Positions 8,120 to 15,968 of a stretch of DNA of 41,495 nt are shown here, piece after piece. The notes under the pieces are model-generated. The model was not told where the DNA came from. It saw only the letters and a list, made by a program, of their open reading frames with translations, and made no database searches. A program made the position numbers and the translations under genes. This stretch comes from Proteobacteria bacterium SG_bin9. Lineage in GTDB: Bacteria > Pseudomonadota > Alphaproteobacteria > Rhizobiales > Xanthobacteraceae. The stretch covers positions 2,044-43,538 of the forward strand of contig LWDM01000075.1 in NCBI GenBank assembly GCA_002083525.1, given 5' to 3'. Position 1 is the stretch's first letter; every line of letters starts with the position of its first letter.

Positions 8120-8925
8120 TGGTGAGCGGCTACACGCTCGGCCCAAACGCACGTGCGGCCGGCACCAAGCTGTTCGTGGTCGACAAGACGACCTCGACCA
8201 ACACCGACGCGAAAGACCATGCGCAGGCCGGCCAGTACGGCCCGGCCTGGTTTGTCGCCCTCGAGCAGACCGCCGGCTATGGCCGCCGCGGCCGGACCTG
8301 GGTGGCGCCGCGCGGCAATCTCACAGCCTCCGTTCTCGTGACGCTCGACGTGCAGCCGGCCGTCGCTGCGACGTTGGGATTCGTTGCGGGTGTCGCCGTT
8401 CAACAGGCCCTGCGATCGTTATCCGCGGAGGCCGCGGCGCGGGGCGGCGCGATGCTGGACTTCGCTCTGAAGTGGCCCAACGATGTGCTTGCCAACGCTC
8501 GCAAAATGGTCGGCATCGGGCTCGAAGCGCACACCCTGCCGGCGGGTTTGGCGGTTGTGGTTGGTATCGGGGTCAATAACGTTGCTGCGCCTGAAGGTAC
8601 GCCGTTTCCAGCAACATCGCTGAGTGCGGAGGGCCTGCTGCTGTCCGCCGAGGATACTTTTGCGGCATTGTCCGATTCTTGGGCGGACCTGTTCGCATTG
8701 TGGGACAACGGCCGGAACTTCGCGGCCATCCGCAAGCTTTGGCTTGCATCGGCGTATAATCTAGGCGGTACCGTTTCGGTTCAGCTCGGAGAGCGCGCCC
8801 TCGAGGGTGTCTTCGAGGCGATCGATGAGACCGGCTGCATGATCGTTGCCACACCACAAGGCCGCGTTCCGGTGACGGCCGGCGACGTCTATTTCGGCAC
8901 CGCGCGTTCGGCGAGGGCAAGCTAA
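8119..8925 (+). CDS. birA: Biotin--[acetyl-CoA-carboxylase] ligase, monofunctional
   Basis: BirA (268 residues) joins biotin to ATP and transfers it to the carrier protein of acetyl-CoA and other carboxylases. There is no N-terminal helix-turn-helix, so it is a ligase only and not a repressor of biotin genes. The catalytic domain starts at once: TTSTNTDAKD, then the adenylate-binding glycine/arginine loop G53-Y-G-R-R-G-R59, then KWPNDV and the lysine-containing segment ARKMVGIGLE; a small C-terminal SH3-like domain follows. The second loop position is Tyr where E. coli has Arg. Start and stop overlap nuoN and the next gene by one base each, implying coupled translation at the 3' end of the nuo operon, a common arrangement in alphaproteobacteria. 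Confidence 0.93.
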   Translation: MVSGYTLGPNARAAGTKLFVVDKTTSTNTDAKDHAQAGQYGPAWFVALEQTAGYGRRGRTWVAPRGNLTASVLVTLDVQPAVAATLGFVAGVAVQQALRSLSAEAAARGGAMLDFALKWPNDVLANARKMVGIGLEAHTLPAGLAVVVGIGVNNVAAPEGTPFPATSLSAEGLLLSAEDTFAALSDSWADLFALWDNGRNFAAIRKLWLASAYNLGGTVSVQLGERALEGVFEAIDETGCMIVATPQGRVPVTAGDVYFGTARSARAS

Positions 8926-10595
8926 TGGCACGGCCGGACGAACTCACTTTTGCGCCGCTCGGCGGCGTCGGCGAAATCGGGATGAACCTCTCGATCTATG
9001 GTCTCGGCAATCGCCATCAGCGCAGCTGGCTGGCGGTCGATCTCGGCGTATCTTTCGGCGACGAGGAACATCTGCCGGGTATCGATCTCGTGATGCCGGA
9101 CGTCCGTTTCCTCGAAAGCGAACGCAAGAACCTGGTCGGCCTGGTGCTGACGCACGCTCATGAAGATCACTTCGGCGCCATCATCGATCTGTGGCCGCGG
9201 CTGAAGTGCCCGATCTATGCGACGAAGTTCAGCGCGGCGCTGTTCGAAGCCAAATGTGCCTCCGAACGCAACCCACCGAAAATTCCGGTGACGGTCGTGC
9301 CGTCGGGTGGCCGCATCGATGTCGGCCCCTTCAGCGTCGAGTTCATCCCGGTCGCGCACTCGATTCCGGAATCGCATGCGCTGGCGATCCGCACCGACGT
9401 CGGCACCGTGCTGCACACCGGCGACTGGAAGATCGATCCGACGCCGATCGTCGGCCTGCCGACAGACGAGAAGCGCCTGCGCGAGATCGGCGAAGAGGGC
9501 GTGCTGGCGCTGGTCGGCGATTCGACCAACGCCGTTCGCGAAGGACGTTCGCCGTCGGAAGTCGAGGTTGCGAAAGCAATCAAGGACATTGTCATGGGTG
9601 CGAAGGGACGCGTCGCGGTGACGACCTTTGCCTCGAACGTGGCGCGGCTGCAGGCCGTGGCCGACGCGGCGCGCGCGTCGCGCCGCGAAGTGGTGATCGT
9701 CGGCCGCGCCATGGAGCGCGTGGTGCAGGTTGCGCGCGAGACCGGTTATCTCGAAGACGTGCAGAGTTTCCGCGGCCTCGACGTGTACGGCCACTTCCCG
9801 CCGGACAAGGTGCTGGCGTTGTGCACGGGCAGCCAGGGCGAGCCGCGCGCGGCGCTGGCGCGCATCGCCAATGACGATCACCCGCAGGTGACACTGAACA
9901 AGGGCGACACGGTCATCTTCTCTTCCCGCACCATTCCCGGCAACGAGAAAGCGGTCGGGCGGATCATCAACGGGCTGGTGGAGCAGGGGATCGAGGTCAT
10001 CACCGACCGCACCCACTTGGTGCACGTGTCCGGCCATCCGCGCCGTGACGAACTGCGCGATCTGATCTCCTGGGTGAAGCCGCAGGTGCTGATCCCGGTG
10101 CACGGCGAGCCGCTGCATCTCTCCGAACATGCCAAGCTCGCGCGCGCCGAGGGCGTGCCGAAAGTCTTGACGTGCCGCAACGGCGATCTGGTGCGCTTGG
10201 GCCCGGGCGAAGCCACGATCATCGAGGAACTGCCCGCGGGCCGCATCTTCAAGGACGGCATCCTTTTGGAAGACGAAGGCTCGCGCGCCGTGGTCGACCG
10301 CCGCCGGATGTCCTTTGCGGGCTGCGTCTTCGTCGCGCTTGCGCTCGACGAGAAGGGCGAACTGGCGGACGATCCCGAGCTTGAGTTCGTCGGTATTCCA
10401 GAGAAGAACGCTGCGGGTGATGTGATCGACGAGGAGGTGTTCGATATCGTCGTCTCGACGGTCGAAAACCTGCCGCGGGCGCGCCGGCGGGATCCTGATG
10501 CAGTGGCGGAGGCGGTGCGGCGCGCAGTGCGCTCGCTGATCAACGAGCAGTGGGGCAAGAAGCCGCTGTGCTATGTTACAGTTCTGTCTGTTTAG
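8925..10595 (+). CDS. rnj: Ribonuclease J
   Basis: A 556-residue metallo-beta-lactamase/beta-CASP nuclease of the RNase J family, which degrades and matures RNA in the cytoplasm with 5'-3' exonuclease and endonuclease activity. The zinc motif H77-A-H79-E-D81-H82 is intact, with HTGDWKIDPTP and GDSTNA further on. The beta-CASP region (TTFASNVARLQ, then CTGSQGEPRAALARIA) and the HVSGHPRRDELRDLI motif are present. RNase J is the usual alternative to RNase E-dominated decay and occurs in many Rhizobiales. The ATG overlaps the birA stop (TAATG). The C-terminal domain is of normal length. Confidence 0.93.
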   Translation: MARPDELTFAPLGGVGEIGMNLSIYGLGNRHQRSWLAVDLGVSFGDEEHLPGIDLVMPDVRFLESERKNLVGLVLTHAHEDHFGAIIDLWPRLKCPIYATKFSAALFEAKCASERNPPKIPVTVVPSGGRIDVGPFSVEFIPVAHSIPESHALAIRTDVGTVLHTGDWKIDPTPIVGLPTDEKRLREIGEEGVLALVGDSTNAVREGRSPSEVEVAKAIKDIVMGAKGRVAVTTFASNVARLQAVADAARASRREVVIVGRAMERVVQVARETGYLEDVQSFRGLDVYGHFPPDKVLALCTGSQGEPRAALARIANDDHPQVTLNKGDTVIFSSRTIPGNEKAVGRIINGLVEQGIEVITDRTHLVHVSGHPRRDELRDLISWVKPQVLIPVHGEPLHLSEHAKLARAEGVPKVLTCRNGDLVRLGPGEATIIEELPAGRIFKDGILLEDEGSRAVVDRRRMSFAGCVFVALALDEKGELADDPELEFVGIPEKNAAGDVIDEEVFDIVVSTVENLPRARRRDPDAVAEAVRRAVRSLINEQWGKKPLCYVTVLSV

Positions 10596-10612
10596 ACGAG
10601 TGGAGTGAGGGG

Positions 10613-11017
10613 ATGCTGGGCCGGCTCAATCATGTGGCGATTGCGGTGAAGGACGCGAAGAAAGCGGCGAAGATCTATGGCGTTGCCTTCGGTGCCGAGA
10701 TTTCCGACGCGGTGCCGCTGCCCGAGCATGGCGTGATCACCGTGTTCGCGACCCTGCCGAATACCAAGATCGAGTTCATCGAGCCGCTCGGCGACAACTC
10801 GCCGATCGCGAAATTCGTCGAACGGAATCCGGATGGCGGCATCCATCACGTCTGCTACGAGGTGCCGGATATCCTTGCCGCACGCGATACGCTGGTGCGC
10901 GAGGGAGCGCGTGTTCTTGGTGACGGCACTCCGAAGATCGGCGCACACAACAAGCCGGTGCTGTTCCTGCATCCGAAGGACTTTTCCGGCGCGCTCGTCG
11001 AGATCGAGCAGGCTTAG
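10613..11017 (+). CDS. mce: Methylmalonyl-CoA epimerase
   Basis: A 134-residue vicinal-oxygen-chelate (glyoxalase-fold) protein that interconverts (S)- and (R)-methylmalonyl-CoA in propionyl-CoA use. The fold repeats are visible: LNHVAIAVKD with metal ligand His7 at the start, EFIEPLGDNSPIAKF in the middle, GGIHHVCYEV after it, and PKDFSGALVEIEQ at the end with the catalytic/metal glutamate. I chose the ATG at 10613 because GGAG lies seven bases upstream and homologues begin MLGRLNHVAIAV; the frame is open back into rnj. The stop codon's last base is the first base of the second REP-like palindrome. Confidence 0.92.
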   Translation: MLGRLNHVAIAVKDAKKAAKIYGVAFGAEISDAVPLPEHGVITVFATLPNTKIEFIEPLGDNSPIAKFVERNPDGGIHHVCYEVPDILAARDTLVREGARVLGDGTPKIGAHNKPVLFLHPKDFSGALVEIEQA

Positions 11018-11064
11018 AGCATGATCCCGAAAAGTGGTACCGGTTTTCGGACAAGATCATGCTC
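11017..11064. repeat. REP-like interspersed palindrome, copy 2
   Basis: GAGCATGATC at the left edge pairs with GATCATGCTC at the right edge, and the core CCGAAAAGTGGTACCGG is continued by TTTTCGG, giving a nearly perfect 48-base dyad. It is the same element as at 6599-6647. It starts on the last base of the mce stop codon and ends 17 bases before the DUF1467 start. Confidence 0.88.
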
Positions 11065-11081
11065 AAACACATGAGACTCTA

Positions 11082-11351
11082 ATGTCGATTGGCTCGGGCC
11101 TCGCGATCTACTTCGTGCTTTGGTGGGTCGTGCTGTTCGCGGTGCTGCCGTTCGGCGTGCGCAGTCAGCACGAAGCGGGTGAAGGCGAGCCTGGTACCGA
11201 TCCCGGTGCGCCGGTTGCCGCGCGCATGCTGATAAAGCTCATCTGGACGACCGTCGTATCCGGCGTGCTATTCGCAGCCGGCGTCTACGCTCATCAGCAG
11301 GGCTATCTCAGCATCGAGCGGCTGTCGAAGCTGATGGGGCTTCCGATCTAA
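11082..11351 (+). CDS. DUF1467 family membrane protein
   Basis: An 89-residue protein with two hydrophobic helices (about residues 5-24 and 53-72) and the family pattern SGLAIYFVLWWVVLFAVLPFGVRSQ followed by a short acidic, proline-containing linker. DUF1467 proteins are widespread in alphaproteobacteria, often next to mce and proS as here; no function is established. The ATG at 11082 follows the REP-like element; the longer in-frame version would begin inside the palindrome and is not credible. It ends the plus-strand series that began with nuo. Confidence 0.88.
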   Translation: MSIGSGLAIYFVLWWVVLFAVLPFGVRSQHEAGEGEPGTDPGAPVAARMLIKLIWTTVVSGVLFAAGVYAHQQGYLSIERLSKLMGLPI

Positions 11352-11354
11352 ACT

Positions 11355-11396
11355 GAAGCCAAAAACGCGAAGCCAAAAAAGCGAAGCTCAAAAAAA
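11355..11396. repeat. Three tandem 14-base units
   Basis: GAAGCCAAAAACGC (11355-11368), GAAGCCAAAAAAGC (11369-11382) and GAAGCTCAAAAAAA (11383-11396) are three diverging copies in direct tandem. The last copy supplies the A run that serves as the T run of the minus-strand terminator next to it. Confidence 0.6.
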
Positions 11397-11422
11397 AAAT
11401 GAGCAGGGACCAAGCCCTGCTC
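11390..11422 (-). terminator. Rho-independent terminator on the minus strand
   Basis: A perfect eight-pair stem, GAGCAGGG (11401-11408) with CCCTGCTC (11415-11422), six-base loop, lies next to ten A residues (11390-11399). Read on the minus strand this is stem, one A, then ten T: a textbook intrinsic terminator. The TonB receptor gene ends 325 bases upstream on that strand, so the terminator serves either that transcript or a separate short one. Confidence 0.85.
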
Positions 11423-11746
11423 AACGATTGTGTCGACCCTATTTCCCCGAATTGTAAGATTTGTTTGTGCTTGATCGAGGCGACGCTGCTTTTGCGCATC
11501 CAGGGTTCCTCCCGAGACTTGGACCACCAGACAAGAGCCTCTCGGCCAGCCTGAAGCCGTTTTGGTAGCCCATCTTTTTCGGCTTGTCACCCTTTTCAGC
11601 AATGATCGACTAAAATTGAGGCGTTGTGCGAAATTTACGCGCTGAAGTGGTTCATGAGTACCGCGAAATATCGTTTCGTCGCACCAGAACCAGCAGCGAA
11701 ACCAGAGGGATAGCTCTCCGGCTCGCCACTGTTTCTGACCAGTCCG
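11423..11746 (-). other. Noncoding gap; possible small RNA or small ORF ahead of the terminator
   Basis: These 324 bases between the terminator and the TonB receptor stop hold no recognisable gene. On the minus strand there is a 44-codon ORF (11573-11439) beginning MGYQNGFRLAERLL that ends 16 bases before the terminator stem but has no ribosome site. There is also an ideal GGGAGGAA site followed by ATG at 11499, whose frame runs through the terminator hairpin and so is doubtful. The block could be a small RNA gene, a short mRNA or a decayed gene. I do not recognise either peptide. Confidence 0.25.
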
Positions 11747-13957
11747 TCACCATCTGGCCTTGGCGCCGACGAACACGGCGCGCCCATTGCCGGGCTCGAA
11801 CAGGGTCGAATTCAGATTGGCGATCTGAGCGACGCTGGCACTGGCGATGTACGCCTTGTTCGCGAGGTTGCGGGCCTCGATGTAGAACGAATAGTTGCCG
11901 CCATTGTCGAAGCCGGCCTTCAATCCGAACAGCGCGTAGGACTGGGTCTTCAGCGAATTCGCGTTGTCGACGAAGTAGGCTTCCGGCACCCACTCGATAT
12001 TGGGTCCGAAATAAACGCCCGTCGGATGCTTGTAGAGCAGCTCGGCGCGCAGGAAGTGGCGCGGTGCGCCCGGCAACTGGTTGTTGCCGAACGTCCGGTC
12101 GTTGTCGAAGCGGAAGTCGTTGAAGGTGTACGCCGCGTTCAGCCAGAGCTTGTCGGGCGAGGGGCCGTTGACCAGCAGGCTACGCAGGATCGCAATGCCG
12201 GCGCCGGCTTCGATGCCCTGATGGATGGTGCGGTCGGCGTTGACCACGTTGCACGAGCCCGGGATCAGGCTGTTGGTCAGGCACTGCAATTCGTCCCTGA
12301 TCTCGGCGCGATAGCCGGTCAGCTCCCATGTGAAGTCAGGCCGCCGCCCGCGCGTGCCGATCTCGTACGTGGTCGCACGCTGCGCCCGGATGCTGGTAAA
12401 GGGAATGGCGAGGGCGTTGCTGCCTTCGCCAAAGCTCGGCACCTCGGCACTGCGTGAGACGTTGGCGAAGGCCTGCCAGGTCGGGTCGATCTCCCACAGC
12501 ACGCCGCCTTTCGGGCTGAACAGATTGAACTCGGTTCGGCCACCCTGATTGCCGTCAGTGAGGAAGCGATCGCGCCGGTCGCGGGTGGCGTAGAGGAATT
12601 GCGTGCCGCCAATCAACGCAACGTTCGGCAAGATGTAGAACGAGTCCTGCACGAATGCGGATGTGTTCTTCGATTTATCGAGAGACGATGCCGTCAGAGC
12701 ACCCTTAAAGCCGCCGATGTTGACATACTGCAAGGCATCGTTCTGCCCGTTCAGCACGTTAAAGCCGGCGATGATGCGATTGCGGAAGCCGCCGATCAGG
12801 CGATCGTCGGTGATGTTGGCAAACGCGCCATAGTCCCTGAAATGGTGATCCAGGAATTGGAAGATCGGATGCTTCAGATGGCGCTCGGTCTGGAACAGGC
12901 CGAAGTTGATCATCGTCGCATCGCTGAGCCGCACCGTCGTCTTGTTGGCGACGCGATGAGTGTCGAGGTTGCGCTGCTGGTCGTTGAGAACGTTGTTCAC
13001 GGCCGCCGTTTGCGGAGAATTCAGCGCCGAAAACTTGGTCACCGTGCCGGGGATGCGCTGGCGGATTTCGTTGATGTTGCCGTAGAAACGCGTCTCGATG
13101 TCGGGCGTGATCTGATAGCCGATATTGCCGCTGGCCCGGTTGGAGTGGCCGAAGGAGTGGTCACGGAAGCCGGTCGATTCCTGGTTCGATGCGGTGATGA
13201 AGCCATCGAACGCGCCATAGGCGCCGCCCGCATTGGCCTGGACGCGCTTGAAGCCGAACGCGCCTGCATCGACGCTGACGCCGTTGGCGAACGGATCGCG
13301 GCCGGTCGGCGTGACGAAATTGATCGCGCCGCCGAGCGCGTTCGCGCCAAGTTCGAGTGCATTCGCGCCCTTGTAGACTTGCACGTATTTGTAGGCCGTC
13401 GGATCGATCTCCTGGAAATCGCCGTTGCCGTCTGACGTGTTGATCGGGACGCCGTCCTGGTAGAGCTGGATGCCGCGCAGATGGAAGTTGCGTGACAGGC
13501 CCGATCCGCGGATCGAGAGACGCGTGTCATCGCCCCATTTCGGTTGGGCGAAGACGCCGGGCACATAGTCCAGGACGTCCTTGATCGTGTTGGCCGGGGT
13601 CGAATTGCGGTAGGCGCCCGCCGGGACCAAGGCAACGCCGCCCGGCGTCTGCTGAATGGTGCGCAACGCCTGTTCGGCGGCGGGCGAGGTCAAGGCGCTG
13701 GCTTGCGCGTTGACGACAACCTGGGTCTGCTGCGCTTGTGGGACGGCGCGGCGCGGCGCGCGCGCCGTTCGCGCACCCCGGCGGGGTTGGGCCGGTCTGG
13801 CCTGCCGACGCTCTGCAGGCGCATCGACGGTGACTTGCGGCAACGGCTGGTTTGCCGTTTGCGCGGCAAGGTCGCTCGAAGGAAGGAGCAGGATGGTTGA
13901 AGCGAATAGCACGGCGCGCACGGAAAGGCGGCGGGCCCGCACTGAAGCGGATGACAT
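11747..13957 (-). CDS. TonB-dependent outer membrane receptor
   Basis: A 736-residue outer-membrane receptor. A signal peptide (about residues 1-32, hydrophobic VLFASTILLL core) is followed by a probable TonB box (QVTVDAP), a basic, Pro/Arg/Ala-rich linker of about 40 residues, the plug domain (TIKDVLDYVPGVFAQ, RLSIRGSGLSRNFHLRGI, YQDGVPIN, then GANALGGAINFVTPTG), and a long beta-barrel ending in a terminal Trp, as expected for Bam-inserted barrels. The barrel includes a Cys pair in a loop (QCLTNSLIPGSC). The substrate is not fixed by sequence: plug and barrel look like ferric-complex receptors. The upstream partner is a DUF2946 protein, a family often seen beside TonB receptors linked to copper or other metals. 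It lies opposite to its neighbours and is probably an accessory pair within core genes. Confidence 0.88.
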   Translation of the reverse strand: MSSASVRARRLSVRAVLFASTILLLPSSDLAAQTANQPLPQVTVDAPAERRQARPAQPRRGARTARAPRRAVPQAQQTQVVVNAQASALTSPAAEQALRTIQQTPGGVALVPAGAYRNSTPANTIKDVLDYVPGVFAQPKWGDDTRLSIRGSGLSRNFHLRGIQLYQDGVPINTSDGNGDFQEIDPTAYKYVQVYKGANALELGANALGGAINFVTPTGRDPFANGVSVDAGAFGFKRVQANAGGAYGAFDGFITASNQESTGFRDHSFGHSNRASGNIGYQITPDIETRFYGNINEIRQRIPGTVTKFSALNSPQTAAVNNVLNDQQRNLDTHRVANKTTVRLSDATMINFGLFQTERHLKHPIFQFLDHHFRDYGAFANITDDRLIGGFRNRIIAGFNVLNGQNDALQYVNIGGFKGALTASSLDKSKNTSAFVQDSFYILPNVALIGGTQFLYATRDRRDRFLTDGNQGGRTEFNLFSPKGGVLWEIDPTWQAFANVSRSAEVPSFGEGSNALAIPFTSIRAQRATTYEIGTRGRRPDFTWELTGYRAEIRDELQCLTNSLIPGSCNVVNADRTIHQGIEAGAGIAILRSLLVNGPSPDKLWLNAAYTFNDFRFDNDRTFGNNQLPGAPRHFLRAELLYKHPTGVYFGPNIEWVPEAYFVDNANSLKTQSYALFGLKAGFDNGGNYSFYIEARNLANKAYIASASVAQIANLNSTLFEPGNGRAVFVGAKARW

Positions 13958-14015
13958 GACGGAATTCCACAGACTGAGTGACGAACAAAGCGATGGCGCG
14001 CAAGGCGCTGCGACG

Positions 14016-14414
14016 TCAGCTCAGGTGGGGAGGACCGCGGGCATGGTGGAAGATGATCCGGGCGAGCGCGAGAAACGGCTCATGCGCCGGGAATGATAGG
14101 GGACTTGCGACCGCCACGCGTATTGCGAGTTGCGGTTCGACGGGCAGATCGACGGCGGACAGGTGCGGCATGCACATCGGGCAGTGCACGGGCGAACCCT
14201 TCTGATCCTTTTGCGTGGCAAAACCGATGTCGTCCGCTTGGTCCGCCTTGTCCGTAAAATGCTTGCCGCTGAGGCACAGCTCGTAGGACGTGGCGAATTG
14301 GTCCGGTGGAATTGCGGCTGCGAGCGCGCTGGTCAGGATGGCGTTGAGGATCAGCGCATAGGCGGCTGCCCATGCTCCCCATCGTCCGATCCGCCGTACG
14401 CGTGACAACGACAC
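14016..14414 (-). CDS. DUF2946 family protein
   Basis: A 132-residue protein with an N-terminal membrane/signal segment (about residues 12-34: WGAWAAAYALILNAILTSALAAA), then ELCLSGK and a HCPMCMPH motif, and a His-containing C-terminal tail ending ARGPP-like. This Cys/His layout is that of DUF2946, small exported proteins of unknown function encoded next to TonB receptors, and it suggests metal binding (inference). I chose the GTG at 14414 because GGAG lies nine bases upstream and the protein then starts just before the hydrophobic segment; the frame is open further to 14555 but that extension is not family-like. The TonB receptor starts 58 bases downstream, so both are probably one transcript. 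Confidence 0.72.
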   Translation of the reverse strand: MSLSRVRRIGRWGAWAAAYALILNAILTSALAAAIPPDQFATSYELCLSGKHFTDKADQADDIGFATQKDQKGSPVHCPMCMPHLSAVDLPVEPQLAIRVAVASPLSFPAHEPFLALARIIFHHARGPPHLS

Positions 14415-14461
14415 CAGCCCAATCTCCAACTGGCCGTCAGCTAACACGGTTTCATGACACG

Positions 14462-14485
14462 CGAAAAGCCATAATTCCGCTTTCG
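14462..14485. promoter_or_regulatory. Dyad upstream of the DUF2946-receptor pair (possible operator)
   Basis: CGAAAAGC (14462-14469) and GCTTTCG (14479-14485) form an A/T-rich imperfect inverted repeat in the divergent gap between the DUF2946 gene and proS, about 50 bases from the proposed GTG. It could bind a metal regulator controlling the receptor pair. No known Fur, Irr or RirA box is recognised, so this is only a candidate. Confidence 0.2.
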
Positions 14486-14578
14486 TTCTGACGCCTCTGT
14501 GACCATCCCCTTGTGTTTTGGCAGGCGATCCGGTTTCACTGCCGATGCCCCGCAACCTACCGATTCTTGAGTTTTCGC

Positions 14579-15898
14579 ATGCGATTGTCGCGTTTCTTTC
14601 TGCCCATCCTCAAGGAAACGCCGAAAGAGGCGGAGATCGTCTCGCATCGCCTGATGCTGCGGGCGGGAATGATGCGGCAGGAAGCTGCCGGCATCTACAG
14701 CTGGTTGCCACTCGGCATCCGCGTGCTGAAGAACATCGAACGCATCGTACGTGAGGAGCAGAACCGCGCCGGCGCCATTGAGGTGCTGATGCCGACGCTG
14801 CAGCTCGCCGATCTCTGGCGCGAGAGCGGACGCTACGACGCGTACGGTCCCGAAATGCTGCGCATCCAGGACCGTCACAAGCGCGAGCTGCTGTACGGGC
14901 CGACCAACGAGGAAATGATCACGGCGATCTTCCGGACGTATGTGAAGTCGTATCGCAGCCTTCCGCTCAATCTCTATCATATTCAATGGAAATTCCGCGA
15001 CGAGCAGCGCCCGCGGTTCGGTGTGATGCGCGGCCGCGAATTCCTGATGAAGGACGCGTACTCCTTCGACGTCGACGAGGCGGCGGCGCGCCGCTCCTAT
15101 AACCGCATGTTCGTCGCTTACCTTCGCACCTTCGCGCGCATGGGCCTCAAGGCAATTCCGATGCGAGCCGAGACCGGCCCGATCGGCGGCGACCTCAGCC
15201 ACGAGTTCATCGTGCTCGCAGAAACGGGCGAGTCCGGCGTCTATTGCAACAGCGACGTGCTCGACCTGCCGATCCCTGGAGAGGACGTCGATTACGACGG
15301 CGATCTCACGCCGATCGTGAAGCAATGGACGCAACCCTATGCGGCCACGGAAGATGTTCATGACGCCGCGCGCTTCGACAGCGAGGTGCCGGCCGACAAG
15401 CGCATCCACACCCGCGGCATCGAGGTCGGCCAGATCTTCTACTTCGGCACCAAGTACTCGGATGCGATGAAAGCGATGGTCGCGGGTCCCGATGGCGCGG
15501 AGAAGCCGATCCATGGCGGCTCGTACGGCGTCGGCGTCTCACGCCTCGTCGGTGCGATTATCGAGGCCTGCCACGACGAGAACGGCATCAAGTGGCCGGA
15601 ATCGATCGCGCCCTTCCGCGTCGCGATCCTCAACCTGAAACAGGACGCCGCCGAGACGGGTGCCGCGTGTGAGGACCTCTACGGCAAGCTGAGCGCGCAG
15701 GGCATCGACGTGCTTTACGACGACACCGACCAGCGGCCCGGCGGCAAGTTTGCGACCGCCGACCTGATCGGCATCCCGTGGCAGATTCTGGTAGGTCCGA
15801 AAGGCCTTGCGGAAGGTAAGGTGGAGCTGAAGCGCCGCGCCGACGGCTCGCGCGAGTTGCTGACCCCGGCCGAGGCGCTGGCCAGGTTCGGCGCATGA
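14579..15898 (+). CDS. proS: Prolyl-tRNA synthetase, short form
   Basis: ProS (439 residues) charges tRNA-Pro. Class II motifs are clear: EMLRIQDRHKRELLYGPTNEE with the TNEE signature, motif 2 around FRDEQRPRFGVMRGREFLMKDAYSF, and motif 3 with HGGSYGVGVSRLVGAIIE, then the anticodon-binding domain (LNLKQ to WQILVGPKGLAEGKVELKRR). The roughly 180-residue INS editing domain of E. coli ProS is absent; short ProS of this type is known from Rhodopseudomonas palustris, where a separate deacylase clears Ala-tRNA-Pro. I start at the ATG at 14579 (MRLSRFFLPILKETPKEAE), as in homologues; the frame is open 66 bases upstream without similarity. Confidence 0.95.
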   Translation: MRLSRFFLPILKETPKEAEIVSHRLMLRAGMMRQEAAGIYSWLPLGIRVLKNIERIVREEQNRAGAIEVLMPTLQLADLWRESGRYDAYGPEMLRIQDRHKRELLYGPTNEEMITAIFRTYVKSYRSLPLNLYHIQWKFRDEQRPRFGVMRGREFLMKDAYSFDVDEAAARRSYNRMFVAYLRTFARMGLKAIPMRAETGPIGGDLSHEFIVLAETGESGVYCNSDVLDLPIPGEDVDYDGDLTPIVKQWTQPYAATEDVHDAARFDSEVPADKRIHTRGIEVGQIFYFGTKYSDAMKAMVAGPDGAEKPIHGGSYGVGVSRLVGAIIEACHDENGIKWPESIAPFRVAILNLKQDAAETGAACEDLYGKLSAQGIDVLYDDTDQRPGGKFATADLIGIPWQILVGPKGLAEGKVELKRRADGSRELLTPAEALARFGA

Positions 15899-15968
15899 GA
15901 CTGCGTGCCGCAGCCCCGGATGTAAACGAGGCGGCCCGAATTAGCCCGAATCGTATGGATGGTCGCGG

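Noticed and set aside
11308..11499. 63-codon minus-strand frame behind an ideal GGGAGGAA site
   Set aside because: It translates through the terminator stem and U run into the DUF1467 gene; kept only as part of the small RNA/ORF discussion.
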